A DNA stretch of 33,625 nucleotides from an uncultured Eubacteriales bacterium. GTDB taxonomy: Bacteria; Bacillota; Clostridia; Oscillospirales; Oscillospiraceae. Below the pieces are notes generated by a model. The model made no database searches. It was not told the origin of the DNA and saw only the letters and a list, made by a program, of their open reading frames with translations. Shown here one piece after another: positions 21,892 through 31,173 of the stretch. The DNA is taken from NCBI GenBank assembly GCA_900549885.1, contig URQA01000009.1, positions 1 through 33,625 on the forward strand, written 5' to 3'. A program made the position numbers and the translations under genes. Position 1 is the stretch's first letter. Each line of letters opens with the position of its first letter.

Positions 21892-22660
21892 TACCCAGCA
21901 TCGGCAGTATCAAGTTGGACAAGCTGGCTACGCTTCAAATTCAACGACTTTGCAACAAGCTGAAAGCCCATGGCCGAGTCCGGCGGTATAAGCCATATTC
22001 AGCGGAAGGACAAAGGCTCGAGCGACCGTCCGAGGGCTGAAGGTTGCCCAAAATTGAAAAAAGGCGATGAAGGTGCTCCTGCGGGAACAAATCGGGAACT
22101 ATCTCCGGGAGGCCGGGAAACGGAGTCTCTTCCCTGCCTTTTACCTGAAACTTACCAGCGGTCTACGCCGGGGCGAACTGCTGATCCTGCTGTGGACAGA
22201 CAAGGATCTAAAAAACTAAACCATCTCCGTGACCAAGCAGGTGAACCAGATCAACGGCGAGCTGAAAGTGAGCTGGCCTAAGACCCATAACCTCATCCCT
22301 ACCATTCCCATCTCAAAGTAAGAGGTAAACCTGCTGGTACTAGAACACGAAAAATTCCCCGACAATTCCTACCTTTTCCCCTCCCCTGAGATCAGCATCA
22401 TGTATGCTCCCGCTGCCTTCCGACACATCCATGAGAAGCCCTTGGCAACGGCAGGCATCAAACATATTCAATTCCACGACCTCAGGGACACTTTTGCAAC
22501 TCTCTCTCTGCAAAACGGGGTGAATGTAAACAATGAGGTCTAGCACCTTGGGCTACTACTCCGCAGGCTCTCCCCGGGACAACCTATACCCACACCACCC
22601 AGCGGATGCGCCTTGGTGGTGGCAGATACCATCGACAGCGTCATCGGCCACGCGATGTGA
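21892..22660 (+). pseudogene. Broken Tn916-type tyrosine integrase
   Basis: Pieces of one integrase can be followed in order through changing frames. First is a core-binding piece 'SIGSIKLDKLATLQIQRLCNKLKAHGRV' (from about 21895). Next comes 'EQIGNYLREAGKRSLFPAFYLKLTSGLRRGELLILLW' (about 22085-22195, with the first catalytic Arg), and then 'TISVTKQVNQINGELKVSWPKTHNLIPTIPI'. After 'SYLFPSPE' comes 'IQFHDLRDTFATLSLQNGVNVN' (HxxR intact), and finally 'YYSAGS' and 'TYTHTTQRM' around the nucleophile Tyr. At least three in-frame stops and several frameshifts interrupt it, so it is dead. It marks an old integration event between the recombinase locus and the glycan operon. Confidence 0.85.
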
Positions 22661-22670
22661 TAATCTGATA

Positions 22671-22709
22671 AAAAAACAGGCCCGGACGATAATCACCGTC
22701 CAGGCCTGT
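22671..22709 (-). terminator. Rho-independent terminator of the GH3/GtrA operon
   Basis: ACAGGCC-CGGACG (22676-22688) pairs with CGTCC-a-GGCCTGT (22697-22709), and on the - strand TTTTTT follows (A-run 22671-22676). It is the first strong leftward stop after the GtrA-like gene, which ends at 23044. Confidence 0.8.
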
Positions 22710-22785
22710 CTAGCCTAACTATCCTCAGTACACATTCCTGTCTTATGAAATTTTTTGGTTGGATCGCCCCAGCACCCCAATTCTC

Positions 22786-22842
22786 CTCCTGCCTATTCCG
22801 CTCTATGCTCCCATATGGATCACGGTTTGAATTAGGGGAAAG
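22786..22842. repeat. 57-bp imperfect repeat, copy 2
   Basis: Second copy of the repeat at 12974-13030, same orientation, with the shared core GCTCCCATATGG at 22806-22817. The surrounding 22710-23043 carries no gene that I can support. Confidence 0.5.
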
Positions 22843-23043
22843 AGCGTAGTTTATTGTTACTTTCTGAATATTTTCAACACTTTTAGATAGAGGGACAGTG
22901 CCAGAAACTTTTTTCTGCTCCGTTGTTTTCGCTCCGAGCTTTTCGAGCTTTGATCAGGATATGGCTCAGGTAAATATAGATATCCGATTTCTACCCCCGC
23001 ACAGGAGCATAAACACAGGAATCACTCATTCACCGTTACTTCA

Positions 23044-23547
23044 TTATCTGCTTTTGGGCATGATCCAAAATTTCATGGTCGGATAACTCAACACTACTTG
23101 GAGCACAATGTTGACGATATTCGCCAACGTAGGAGCCAACCCCTGCGGAATGCCAATCCTAACAAATACTTCCTGACTATACGCCGGCAGAGCTGCCGAA
23201 ATAATGACCAAAACAACTGCCAACAACACATACTTGGGCACTGCACGGCAAAAACGCGCATCTGATTTGAACACCAGATTTTTTTGAACAAAGAAATTCA
23301 CTGTTTGGGCGGCAGCAGTAGCTACAAGAAAGCTGAGGAAGCCACATAGACCCAGGTCACTCTCCATATTTGTGTAATGGAAAATGAAAAACTGAAAGGG
23401 CTGGTCTTTAAGCGGAGCGAACACGAAGCCGGTACACAGCCACATGACCACAAAGTTGGTAATGGTCGCGCAGTTAGACAGAATGTTGAACAGGATAAAC
23501 TGCCATAAATTTGGGTGAGTTCCGATCCATCTTTTAATTGCGGTCAT
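23044..23547 (-). CDS. GtrA-like membrane protein
   Basis: A 167-residue membrane protein with four hydrophobic spans, the GtrA family layout (members help flip or use polyprenyl-linked glucose across the membrane). Recognisable segments are 'LWQFILFNILSNCATITNFVVMWL' (span 1), 'CGFLSFLVATAAAQTVNFFVQKNLVF' (span 2 ending in the family's F-V-x-x-K-x-x-V-F pattern) and two later spans. The ATG at 23547 overlaps the stop of the GH3 gene (ATGA, 23544-23547) with AAGGAG ten bases upstream; a longer frame from 23613 would add a polar tail not seen in the family. Coupled translation with a beta-glucosidase-type enzyme suggests a role in a surface or lipid-linked glycan. It is the last gene of the operon. 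Confidence 0.85.
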   Translation of the reverse strand: MTAIKRWIGTHPNLWQFILFNILSNCATITNFVVMWLCTGFVFAPLKDQPFQFFIFHYTNMESDLGLCGFLSFLVATAAAQTVNFFVQKNLVFKSDARFCRAVPKYVLLAVVLVIISAALPAYSQEVFVRIGIPQGLAPTLANIVNIVLQVVLSYPTMKFWIMPKSR

Positions 23548-25982
23548 GCTTTTCCATCTCCTTGGGCCAGTTTCCTGGCCGTCTGTCTGGCAGCCCTCCC
23601 CTTTTGCTGCCAAGCGGATACAAAGTGCCCCATTCCACGGAAGAAATGGCCGTTAAACACCTCTACCAATGCCGCCGCCATGGCCATGTCCACCGCCCCG
23701 CCCAGCATTTTTGCCAGACCCCGGAACGGCATATTCAGGCGGAACAGAGCGTTCAGGTCCGGCGCGCCTCTGGCCTTGGCCCGATCCACCTGTCCCTTGA
23801 GGATGCGGTAGGTCAGGCGGCCCACCCACCCGTGGGCATAGCTGAGTTGGGTAAAGGTATCATTCAGTTCCAGAGGCGCTGCTCGATTCCACCGCGCCTC
23901 GGGAAGCGGCCGGCCCAGAAGAGTGGAAAATTCCCGATCTGAAACCTCTGTGATCTGGCCGTCGGCATAGCTAGGCAGACCATCCAGGTCATAAGGAAGT
24001 GGAGCTGTACTGCCCTCCAATTGGACGGTTCCGGTCAGCCGAATATCCTGAGATGAGGCTCCCACCTGGACTTCATAAGCGCCGCCCTCCACCTCCCACC
24101 GCCCAGTCTTGACATTAAAGTAACGAAATGCCTTATCGTCCAGGGGAATAAAGACGGTCCGGCTCTCTCCCGGCTCCAGCCGTACCTTGACAAAGCCCTT
24201 CAGCTCCCGGAGCGGACGGAACACCTGGCCCTCCCGGCGGGAGACATACAGTTGGGCCACTTCCTCGCCGGCAACGCCCCCCGTGTTGGTGAGAGTAAAG
24301 CGTACCCCTTCCGACGAAGCAGACAGCTGAGAATAGGAAAAGCTGGTATAGCTCAGGCCGAAGCCAAAGGGAAAACACACAGGAATCTGAGCAGTTTCAT
24401 AATAGCGGTAGCCGATGTATGGACCTTCCCTGTATTCCGCAGTCCGTTCCATGCCCGGATAATACCGATGGGCCGGGGTATCCTCATAGGACAGCGGCCA
24501 AGTTTCTGCCAATTTGCCCGAGGGGTTGACTTTTCCGGTGATCACATCTATCACAGCTCCCGCGCCTGCCTGTCCACCCAGTCCGCCGTAGACCATGGCC
24601 TGGCACTGGCTCAGCCAAGGGCACTCCACCGGAGTTCCGCCGGAAAACACCACCGCCACATGGGGATTGGCTTCACTCACCGCCTGAAGCAACCGGACCT
24701 GGTTGTCCCGCAGTTTCATCGTTATGCGGTCCATACCCTCGCTCTCGGCCAACTCATCCAAGCCCAGAAACAGCAAAACCACATCCGCCCGTCTGGACAA
24801 TTCCACGGCTGCGGCCAGCTTCAACGCATCCTCCCCGCCATGGCGGAGGAACCCCGGCTCATAACCTACTACCTCCAAGCCGCTGGACTTCAGGCAGTTC
24901 AGGGCGTGATCTACACGAATCGAGTGCACATTGCTGGAGCCCGCGCCTTGGTAGCGAGGTTTTTCTGCAAAGTCGCCGATAACTGCCACTCTGGTCCCCT
25001 GGGCCAAGGGCAACAACTGTGCGTCATTTTTCAGCAGCACAATAGCTGCCTGTGCTGCCTTACGGACAAATGCATGATGGCCCGCCTCGTCAAAGTGGTC
25101 CGGGGCATCGTCCGGTATGCCAATCTGATCCAGAGTCCTAAGGTACTCCTCTACCAGTAGATCGACTACCTTCTCCTCCACTCGGCCTTCTCGCACGGCA
25201 TCCGCAACCTCTCGGTCGCTGCTGCCACCAGTCGCCGGCATCTCCAGATGGTTGCCCGCCAGCACGCCCGCCAGCCGGTCGTTGCTTCCGCCCCAGTCGG
25301 TAACCACAAAGCCGTCAAATCCCCACTCATCTACCAAGATATCCCGCAATAGGTGCCGATCCTCACTGGCGTAGACACCGTTGATTCGATTGTAGGATGA
25401 CATGATGGATCTGGGCTTTCCTTCTTTGACCGCAATCTCAAACGCAGTCAGGTAGATCTCCCGCAGCGTACGCTCGTCTACCACACTGTCTGAGTGCATC
25501 CGCAGGGTCTCCTGGCTGTTGACGGCAAAGTGCTTGGGACAGGCGGAGATCCCATTGGATTGGACGCCCCGGATATACGCCGCGGCCAGTTTGCCCGCCA
25601 GATAGGGGTCCTCGGAATAATATTCAAAGTTGCGCCCGCATAGCGGGGACCGCTTCATGTTCACTCCAGGCCCCAGCAGTACGTTGACCCTCTGTGCCTT
25701 GGCCTCTTCCCCCAGATACCGTCCCATCTCCTCGTTCAGCTGGACATCCCACGAATTTGCCATGGTAGACGCGGTAGGATAGCAGGTCGCAGGCAGGCTT
25801 GGATTCAGGCCCAGATGATCTGCCGCTCCCGCCTGTCTCCGTACGCCATTTGGTCCATCAGCCAGGCGGATGGCAGGGATCCCAAGGCGCGGGATCGATT
25901 TGGTGGTAAACTGCGTCCCGCCGCTGAGCAGGGCGCACTTTTCCTCCAGAGACATCCGCTTGACCAATTTTTTGTATTCCAT
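23544..25982 (-). CDS. Glycoside hydrolase family 3 (beta-glucosidase type), cytoplasmic
   Basis: An 812-residue GH3 enzyme with classical domain order. The (beta/alpha)8 barrel comes first: 'RLADGPNGVR', 'GPGVNMKRSPLCGRNFEYYSEDP', KHF at 150-152, and nucleophile D229 in 'GFDGFVVTDWGG'. Then follow the alpha/beta sandwich ('AAIVLLKNDAQLLPL', 'RVAVIGDFAE', 'VVFSGGTPVECPW') and a fibronectin-III-like domain ('GEEVAQLYVSRREG...FRPLRELKGF'). After that comes an unusual C-terminal extension of about 150 residues with an amphipathic stretch. No signal peptide is visible, so it probably acts on imported oligosaccharides. ATG at 25982 with AAAGGAG eleven bases upstream. It follows the lipoprotein gene by 120 bases holding a 10-bp hairpin (26038-26060) without a T-run, and is translationally coupled to the GtrA-like gene. 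Exact sugar specificity is open. Confidence 0.95.
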   Translation of the reverse strand: MEYKKLVKRMSLEEKCALLSGGTQFTTKSIPRLGIPAIRLADGPNGVRRQAGAADHLGLNPSLPATCYPTASTMANSWDVQLNEEMGRYLGEEAKAQRVNVLLGPGVNMKRSPLCGRNFEYYSEDPYLAGKLAAAYIRGVQSNGISACPKHFAVNSQETLRMHSDSVVDERTLREIYLTAFEIAVKEGKPRSIMSSYNRINGVYASEDRHLLRDILVDEWGFDGFVVTDWGGSNDRLAGVLAGNHLEMPATGGSSDREVADAVREGRVEEKVVDLLVEEYLRTLDQIGIPDDAPDHFDEAGHHAFVRKAAQAAIVLLKNDAQLLPLAQGTRVAVIGDFAEKPRYQGAGSSNVHSIRVDHALNCLKSSGLEVVGYEPGFLRHGGEDALKLAAAVELSRRADVVLLFLGLDELAESEGMDRITMKLRDNQVRLLQAVSEANPHVAVVFSGGTPVECPWLSQCQAMVYGGLGGQAGAGAVIDVITGKVNPSGKLAETWPLSYEDTPAHRYYPGMERTAEYREGPYIGYRYYETAQIPVCFPFGFGLSYTSFSYSQLSASSEGVRFTLTNTGGVAGEEVAQLYVSRREGQVFRPLRELKGFVKVRLEPGESRTVFIPLDDKAFRYFNVKTGRWEVEGGAYEVQVGASSQDIRLTGTVQLEGSTAPLPYDLDGLPSYADGQITEVSDREFSTLLGRPLPEARWNRAAPLELNDTFTQLSYAHGWVGRLTYRILKGQVDRAKARGAPDLNALFRLNMPFRGLAKMLGGAVDMAMAAALVEVFNGHFFRGMGHFVSAWQQKGRAARQTARKLAQGDGKA

Positions 25983-26104
25983 CTCTGCTGGGACTCCTTT
26001 CGCAAGCCGGGGGTATGGGGACGCCCCGCCGAAGGAGCTGCCCGGTGAAACACCGGGCAGCCCACAACGGGACCGATCGATCCCCGGCCAAGTCTTTGGG
26101 GCTG

Positions 26105-27574
26105 TCAGGGCTGTCCGCCTTCTGGCATGCCTTCGCCACCGGGCATGCCGCCCTTCTCTTCTTCCAAAGCTTCCTCAGGGTGTTCAGCGGCGTACTGCGC
26201 CGCCTGCCCCGTCAGCTCAGTGACGATGTCATAGTCTGTCTCCCTGGCGTTTTCATGGTCATAACTCAGGGTCAGGGTACCATCGGCGTTCTCAAAATAG
26301 ACGCCGGTGCACTCCACGCCGGGCACATAGTACACCGCGGAGTTCATACGGTCGGTACTGATGTACTGGTACTCGATCTCCATGCGGAAGGTGCCGTCAT
26401 CAAAGATGTCCATAGTGCCGAAAATGCGATCCGTGCTGCCGCTGCCTGGGGAAAGTTTAGGGCTGGCGGTGATGGCTCCTCCAGGGCTGGTGGCCATGAT
26501 GTTGTAGGAGTACAGCGCGCCGTTCTCTGCCTGCTTGGGCGTGGCCTCAAAATAGACGCTCTTGTCCGTCTCCTCTTCCTCAGGCTCCTGAACCATGCCC
26601 GGAGGACCCCATCCGCCGCCGGACTCGGAGCCGTCGTTATACCACATGCCAGCCAGACCGCCCGCCACAGGGTCGAAGTCCTCCTGGACATGGGGAAAGT
26701 TGAAAGCCTTGAAGATGCTACTGGGGTAATAGAACTCACCGGAGATCAGGTTCTCCGTGCTGTCGGTCTCCGCCTGGCCGCCCTGGATGGAGAAGCTGGG
26801 GTTTGTCACATAATTCTCGTCCCAGGTGAAATCGGCGGTGATATCGTAGACCGTATCGGGAGATGCTTCTGTGGTGGTGGCTGTGACAGAGCTGCTGGAA
26901 ATATCGGTCACATCAATGGTTACCACATCGCCGGTATCGGTGGTATTGGTCAGCGTGATCTTGATGTTGGTGGGATATGCGGTCTGACCGTAATCCATGT
27001 CGTCGATCTTGATGGCCAGCTCGCCGGAGGTGACCGTCCACATATAGCCGAAGGTAGGCTCACCGTACTCCACCGCACCGGAGACGGCATAGTCGCACTT
27101 GGCCTCCGGGGAGGCGGTGTAATCGCTGTTCTCATAGTCCGGGTAAGCTACCACCCGCACATTCCAGGTCTGGTAGGTCAGGTTTGCAAAATCGCTCAGG
27201 CTTCCGGAATAAGAAGCGCTTCCGTTCTCCGGGATCTGCTCGCTCTGGGCCACGGCCTCCACGCCGGTGGCGTCGGAATAGACATACACATAGTAGTACT
27301 GGGCATTTTCCACCCCGTCGAACGAGTAGTTGCCGTTTTCATCCACAGTGAAGTTGGCCGGAGCAGCCAGAGCATTGGCGTCCACAGTCTGGGTAGGACT
27401 GCTGTCGGCTTCCTTTTCCGCCCGGGCGCTGTCGATGGCGGTCCTGATGACGTTCCCCATCTGAGAGAAGTAGGTGTTGGCATGCTCTCCTACGGAGGTG
27501 CCGCAGCCGGCCAGCAGCAGGGCGCACGCCGCTGCGGTAAGGGGAAGCAGAAGTTTCTTTTTCCCGTTTTTCAT
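26105..27574 (-). CDS. Surface lipoprotein of unknown function in the GH3 operon
   Basis: A 489-residue lipoprotein. MKNGKKK and a hydrophobic stretch end in the lipobox LAGC (Cys about residue 24). A fibronectin-III-like segment follows ('APANFTVDENGNYSFDGVENAQYYYVYVYSDATG...WNVRVVAYPDYENSDY', ~residues 70-155), then beta-rich Thr/Ser/Asp-laden modules, an acidic/proline patch 'QEPEEEETDK', a lipocalin-like stretch ('GTMDIFDDGTFRMEIEYQY') and a Gly/Met/Pro-rich tail. I recognise no catalytic motif; it could bind glycans or help the anchored GH3. ATG at 27574 with GGAGG eight bases upstream; the codon overlaps the end of the preceding membrane-protein gene (ATGA, 27571-27574), so the two are coupled. 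Confidence 0.85.
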   Translation of the reverse strand: MKNGKKKLLLPLTAAACALLLAGCGTSVGEHANTYFSQMGNVIRTAIDSARAEKEADSSPTQTVDANALAAPANFTVDENGNYSFDGVENAQYYYVYVYSDATGVEAVAQSEQIPENGSASYSGSLSDFANLTYQTWNVRVVAYPDYENSDYTASPEAKCDYAVSGAVEYGEPTFGYMWTVTSGELAIKIDDMDYGQTAYPTNIKITLTNTTDTGDVVTIDVTDISSSSVTATTTEASPDTVYDITADFTWDENYVTNPSFSIQGGQAETDSTENLISGEFYYPSSIFKAFNFPHVQEDFDPVAGGLAGMWYNDGSESGGGWGPPGMVQEPEEEETDKSVYFEATPKQAENGALYSYNIMATSPGGAITASPKLSPGSGSTDRIFGTMDIFDDGTFRMEIEYQYISTDRMNSAVYYVPGVECTGVYFENADGTLTLSYDHENARETDYDIVTELTGQAAQYAAEHPEEALEEEKGGMPGGEGMPEGGQP

Positions 27575-28017
27575 TTTGTAGCCTCCTTTTTGCCGATAAA
27601 GCAGGAGATGATGCCGCACACAGCGGCCAGCAGGCTGACCACGATGAGGGCGACAGCGGGGATGGGACCGCCCTGAGAGTTGAAGAAATTGAACGCACCC
27701 ACGATGCTGCCGTACTGTTGCAGGTTGCCCCAGGTGTCCGCCCAGACATTGAAGCTGTTGGTGAGGAATAGGCCCATTCCAAAACCGATGGCAATTACAC
27801 CCAGCAGGCAGGACCAGTCGGTGACGGGGTGGTCAATGAACGCGTATACGCCCAGCAGCACCGCCCCCGCCAGCAGGCACAGGACCACCACAAAATCGGC
27901 ATACTGCTCATAGGCAGCGCCATAGATGATCTCCCCAACGGCGGCGACGACGGCAAGTGCCGCTCCCGCCAGCGCGATAGTTGCGCTGACGCCTTTTCCT
28001 TTGACTGTCAACTTCAT
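27571..28017 (-). CDS. Small four-span membrane protein
   Basis: A 148-residue protein with four hydrophobic spans: 'ATIALAGAALAVVAAVGEIIYGAA', 'DFVVVLCLLAGAVLLGVYAF', 'LLGVIAIGFGMGLFLTNSF' and 'PAVALIVVSLLAAVCGIISCF'. It has a basic cytoplasmic start (MKLTVKGKG) and end (GKKEATK). ATG at 28017 lies one base after the stop of the large GH3 gene, with a GGGGG site upstream, and its own stop overlaps the lipoprotein start. No family recognised. The sandwiched, coupled position suggests a complex with the anchored GH3 and the lipoprotein. Confidence 0.82.
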   Translation of the reverse strand: MKLTVKGKGVSATIALAGAALAVVAAVGEIIYGAAYEQYADFVVVLCLLAGAVLLGVYAFIDHPVTDWSCLLGVIAIGFGMGLFLTNSFNVWADTWGNLQQYGSIVGAFNFFNSQGGPIPAVALIVVSLLAAVCGIISCFIGKKEATK

Positions 28018-28018
28018 A

Positions 28019-30964
28019 TCACTTATCCCCCTTTCGGCCGGCGGAGACCGCCTTCCGGTTGCGGCTGCCCTCCACAATGGCCAGAACCAGGCACACCACG
28101 AACAGCGCACCCACAACGATGTTGGCAGCGAACACCGCCATTTCCCAGGCGGGGACAATGGCAATGACGCTGGCGCCGTTGCCCAGGCCGTTCATTCTGG
28201 CGGTTTGGGTCATGACGTACAGATTCCGCTTGGCGGCCTGGCGCATATGCTGGAGGATGTTGCCGTCGCCGCCCTCGATGGCGTTGAGGATCCGCTGGGC
28301 GTTGGCGCCGTTGGAGTCACAGCAGCTGTAATCCATGCCCGCCACCAGCTCCTCCAGAGTGTTGTTATAATAGCCGGTGTTCACATAGCCGTCGCTGGTG
28401 ACGGTGCCCTTGAAGCCCCACTCGCCCCGCAGGACGGTGGTCATCATAGCCTCGTAATTCTTGCCCAGCGTGGGTCCCACCCGGCCAGTGGTAGCCATAA
28501 CGCTCAGCGCGCCGCCGGCGAAGGAGCCTTCAAAGGCCCGCAGGTACGTCTCCCGCAGGGCCTGCTCGTCCACAAAGACAGACAGGCCGGTGCGCTGCGC
28601 CTCCTGGTCATTGCAGCACATGTGCTTGACGCACATGGTCACACCCACGCCCTGCATGGCCTGGGCCTCATAGTAGCCGTTGAAGTAGTCCAGAGTAGGG
28701 TCCTCCGACCAGTACTGGCCCGCACGGCCTCCATAGGGGTGGCGGTGCAGGTTGCCAGCGCCGTACCAGATTTCATCCTTGCCGATGAGCATGCAGATCA
28801 GGCCCTCGTAATAGCCCCGCAGGGTGTTCATCTCGGTGTTCCAGGTCCGGGCGGTAAGGGGATGGGATACCCAGTGGATGGCGCCGCCAGCGGCGGTGGT
28901 ATCATCGTCCGCCCGGGTGACGCCGGGTACGTCCAGCTCAGAGATGGTGTTGACGGACTTTGAGTCGGTCATCAGGTTGCAAAGCTGCTCAATAGTCAGT
29001 TGGTCCAGGAACTTGTTCCAGGTTTCATCGTCGTCATAGTCCACATTCATCATGTCCGTGAGCTTCAGGCCGTTGTCCGCCCCCTGAGTAAAATTATCCA
29101 CGCTGGGCGCGTCCTCCGGCGTCTCATAGTAGTAGTTGGACAGCGCCTCCATCATCTGCTGAGTGGCGTCCAGCTGGGTCTTCTGCGGCCAGGTGCCCTC
29201 CCAATCGCTTCGGGTCATGTAGGTGTACTCATAGCCGTCGTAATAGTTCAGGTCTGCGTCGTCAAAGACGTTGCCCACTTCGGCCCCGGTGTAGATGGAG
29301 GCGCTGTACGTCTCGGCGTCTAGGGTCTCCTGGTTCCAGGTGTAGGTCTTGGCTGTGTCGCCGTCGGCGGTCATGCCGTCGGCGGTGGTGTAGCCCTTGG
29401 CGGCCAGCACGTTGTTCAGCGCGTCGTGGGCATCGCTGCCGATGGACAGGTAATAGTCGCCGGCACTGAGGATATAGGTGCCCGCGCCGTAGGTGTCATA
29501 GCTGGCCAGGAAGTAGCGCATGACGGGAATCTCCAGGGTCTGGCTCTCGCCGGGCTGGAGCAGGTTGGTCTTGCCGTAGCTCACCAGCTGGATGGCGGAC
29601 TTCTCCACCAGATTCTCCCGCTCGTAGTCGCCGTAGGGGGTCTGGGCGTACACCTGGACCACGTCTTTGCCAGCCACGTCGCCGGTGTTGGTGACGGTGA
29701 CGGCCACGGTGTAAGTGTCCTCCGCCTCGTCATAGGTCACGGAGTCCAGCGTCTGCTCAAACGTGGTGTAGCTCAGGCCATAGCCGAAGGGGTAGCACAT
29801 CTCCTCGGCGTAGTTCCAGCCGTTGGCGCTGTTGAAGGTCCCGGCCGTGCCGTCGGCGCTTCCGGTGCCCATCACCGTGTCCTCATATCGGGTCTCGTAG
29901 TACTTGTAGCCCACGTAGATGCCCTCGGAATAGATAATGTAATAGTCGATGTTTTCGTCGCCGTTGATCTGGTCGTAGGCGTTGAGTTCATCGGCGTTGC
30001 CCCAGGTCATAACACCCTCCACGCCGCCGTTGACCACAGAGGGGGCGGAGATGGAGCTGGAGGCGTATGTATTCACCGTCTTGCCGGAGGGGTTGACCTC
30101 ACCGGCCAGCACGTCCGCGATGGCAGTGCAGCCGTAGGAGCCGGTCATGCCGGTGAGCAGGCAGGCGTCCACGCCGTACTCCTCCAGGAAGCCCAGTTCC
30201 ATCTGGAACTCAGAGGAGAGGACCACTACGATCTTGTCGAACACACCGGCCGCTTTCTGGTCAGCCAAATAGGAAATCAAAGCCTCCTCATTGGTGGACA
30301 GGTCCAGCATCCGCCGGGGCGATCCATCGGGATAGGTGTCATCGCTGGCGTACTGGTACACATCGTTGCCTTCGCTTCCGTTGCGGGAGATGACCACCAC
30401 GGCCGCGTCGTTATAGTCGCTCTGCCAGGTGCTCTCGTGGGCAGCAACAGCGGCGATGTCCGCCTCGGCCACGCTGTTGGTCCCAGTGGAGCCTAGCTCT
30501 GGATAAACCTCATCGCACAGCACGGTGTTCACATTGTCCGCGCCGAACTGCGTCTGCATGGCGCTGACAAAGTCCACATAGGGGATGTAGTCCGGGCAAC
30601 TGTTGCGGTAGATATTGGAGTTCACCGCGGCGTTGCCAAAGATGGTGAACCGGGTGCCGTCCGCCAGAGGCAGGGCAGCATTGTCATTTTTCAACAGGGT
30701 CATGCCTTCCTGGGCAATTTCTACGTTGGCGTCTGCCGCGTCGTAGTAGACTTCGATGAGAGCGGTGCTGTCATAGCCATAGTCATTTGCCCAGTATACG
30801 GCGAACTCGTCGGAGCCGCCGATGGTCTTGGTGTCCTGGATGTTCAGGTTGCTGTTGATCCAGGTGGTGTTGCCCAAGGTCAGTGTGGTGAGCGACATAC
30901 AAATCAGCATGAGCACCGCCAGCGCCGCTGACAGGCCCCGAAACAAATGCTTTCCTTTTTTCAT
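28019..30964 (-). CDS. Circularly permuted, membrane-anchored glycoside hydrolase family 3
   Basis: A 981-residue GH3 protein whose domains are in reversed order. After an N-terminal signal/anchor (MKKGKHLFRGLSAALAVLML...) comes the C-domain sandwich ('NVEIAQEGMTLLKNDNAALPLADG', 'RFTIFGNAAVNSN', 'LAGEVNPSGKTVNTY'). Next is the fibronectin-III-like domain ('CYPFGYGLSYTTFEQTL...VTVTNTGDVAGKDVVQVYAQTPYG'), and only then the catalytic barrel ('AIHWVSHPLTARTWN', 'GAGNLHRHPYGGRAGQYWSEDP', 'CVKHMCCNDQEAQRTG', nucleophile D858 in 'GTVTSDGYVN'). A C-terminal membrane span (~940-960) is followed by a basic tail. Reversed GH3 enzymes are known in Ruminococcus albus and Butyrivibrio; two membrane anchors on one are unusual. 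ATG at 30964 with GGAGG six bases upstream. First gene of its operon. Confidence 0.93.
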   Translation of the reverse strand: MKKGKHLFRGLSAALAVLMLICMSLTTLTLGNTTWINSNLNIQDTKTIGGSDEFAVYWANDYGYDSTALIEVYYDAADANVEIAQEGMTLLKNDNAALPLADGTRFTIFGNAAVNSNIYRNSCPDYIPYVDFVSAMQTQFGADNVNTVLCDEVYPELGSTGTNSVAEADIAAVAAHESTWQSDYNDAAVVVISRNGSEGNDVYQYASDDTYPDGSPRRMLDLSTNEEALISYLADQKAAGVFDKIVVVLSSEFQMELGFLEEYGVDACLLTGMTGSYGCTAIADVLAGEVNPSGKTVNTYASSSISAPSVVNGGVEGVMTWGNADELNAYDQINGDENIDYYIIYSEGIYVGYKYYETRYEDTVMGTGSADGTAGTFNSANGWNYAEEMCYPFGYGLSYTTFEQTLDSVTYDEAEDTYTVAVTVTNTGDVAGKDVVQVYAQTPYGDYERENLVEKSAIQLVSYGKTNLLQPGESQTLEIPVMRYFLASYDTYGAGTYILSAGDYYLSIGSDAHDALNNVLAAKGYTTADGMTADGDTAKTYTWNQETLDAETYSASIYTGAEVGNVFDDADLNYYDGYEYTYMTRSDWEGTWPQKTQLDATQQMMEALSNYYYETPEDAPSVDNFTQGADNGLKLTDMMNVDYDDDETWNKFLDQLTIEQLCNLMTDSKSVNTISELDVPGVTRADDDTTAAGGAIHWVSHPLTARTWNTEMNTLRGYYEGLICMLIGKDEIWYGAGNLHRHPYGGRAGQYWSEDPTLDYFNGYYEAQAMQGVGVTMCVKHMCCNDQEAQRTGLSVFVDEQALRETYLRAFEGSFAGGALSVMATTGRVGPTLGKNYEAMMTTVLRGEWGFKGTVTSDGYVNTGYYNNTLEELVAGMDYSCCDSNGANAQRILNAIEGGDGNILQHMRQAAKRNLYVMTQTARMNGLGNGASVIAIVPAWEMAVFAANIVVGALFVVCLVLAIVEGSRNRKAVSAGRKGDK

Positions 30965-31173
30965 GTGTAACCTCCACGATACCATGATGTTTTCCGCCCG
31001 GGCAGACCGCTCCATTGGTCAGTCCACCCGCGGCGGAGCCGTTGAGCTGATTCCTTTCTCTTCTCCGCGCTCTCACCTTCCTGACTGTTCAAATTCCATG
31101 GGCGACCGCCGCCCATGGCACCGTTTTCAGCAGAGCGCTCTGCAAAAGGAAACCGCCCCACTCTCTGTCCCGC

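Noticed and set aside
26015..27676. 553-residue + strand frame
   Set aside because: It is the antisense shadow of the lipoprotein gene, full of Gly/His/Val from complemented acidic codons. The - strand frame has a signal peptide and ribosome binding site.
29426..30496. 356-residue + strand frame over the permuted GH3
   Set aside because: Antisense shadow caused by GC-rich third positions; low-complexity Val/Gly/His composition.
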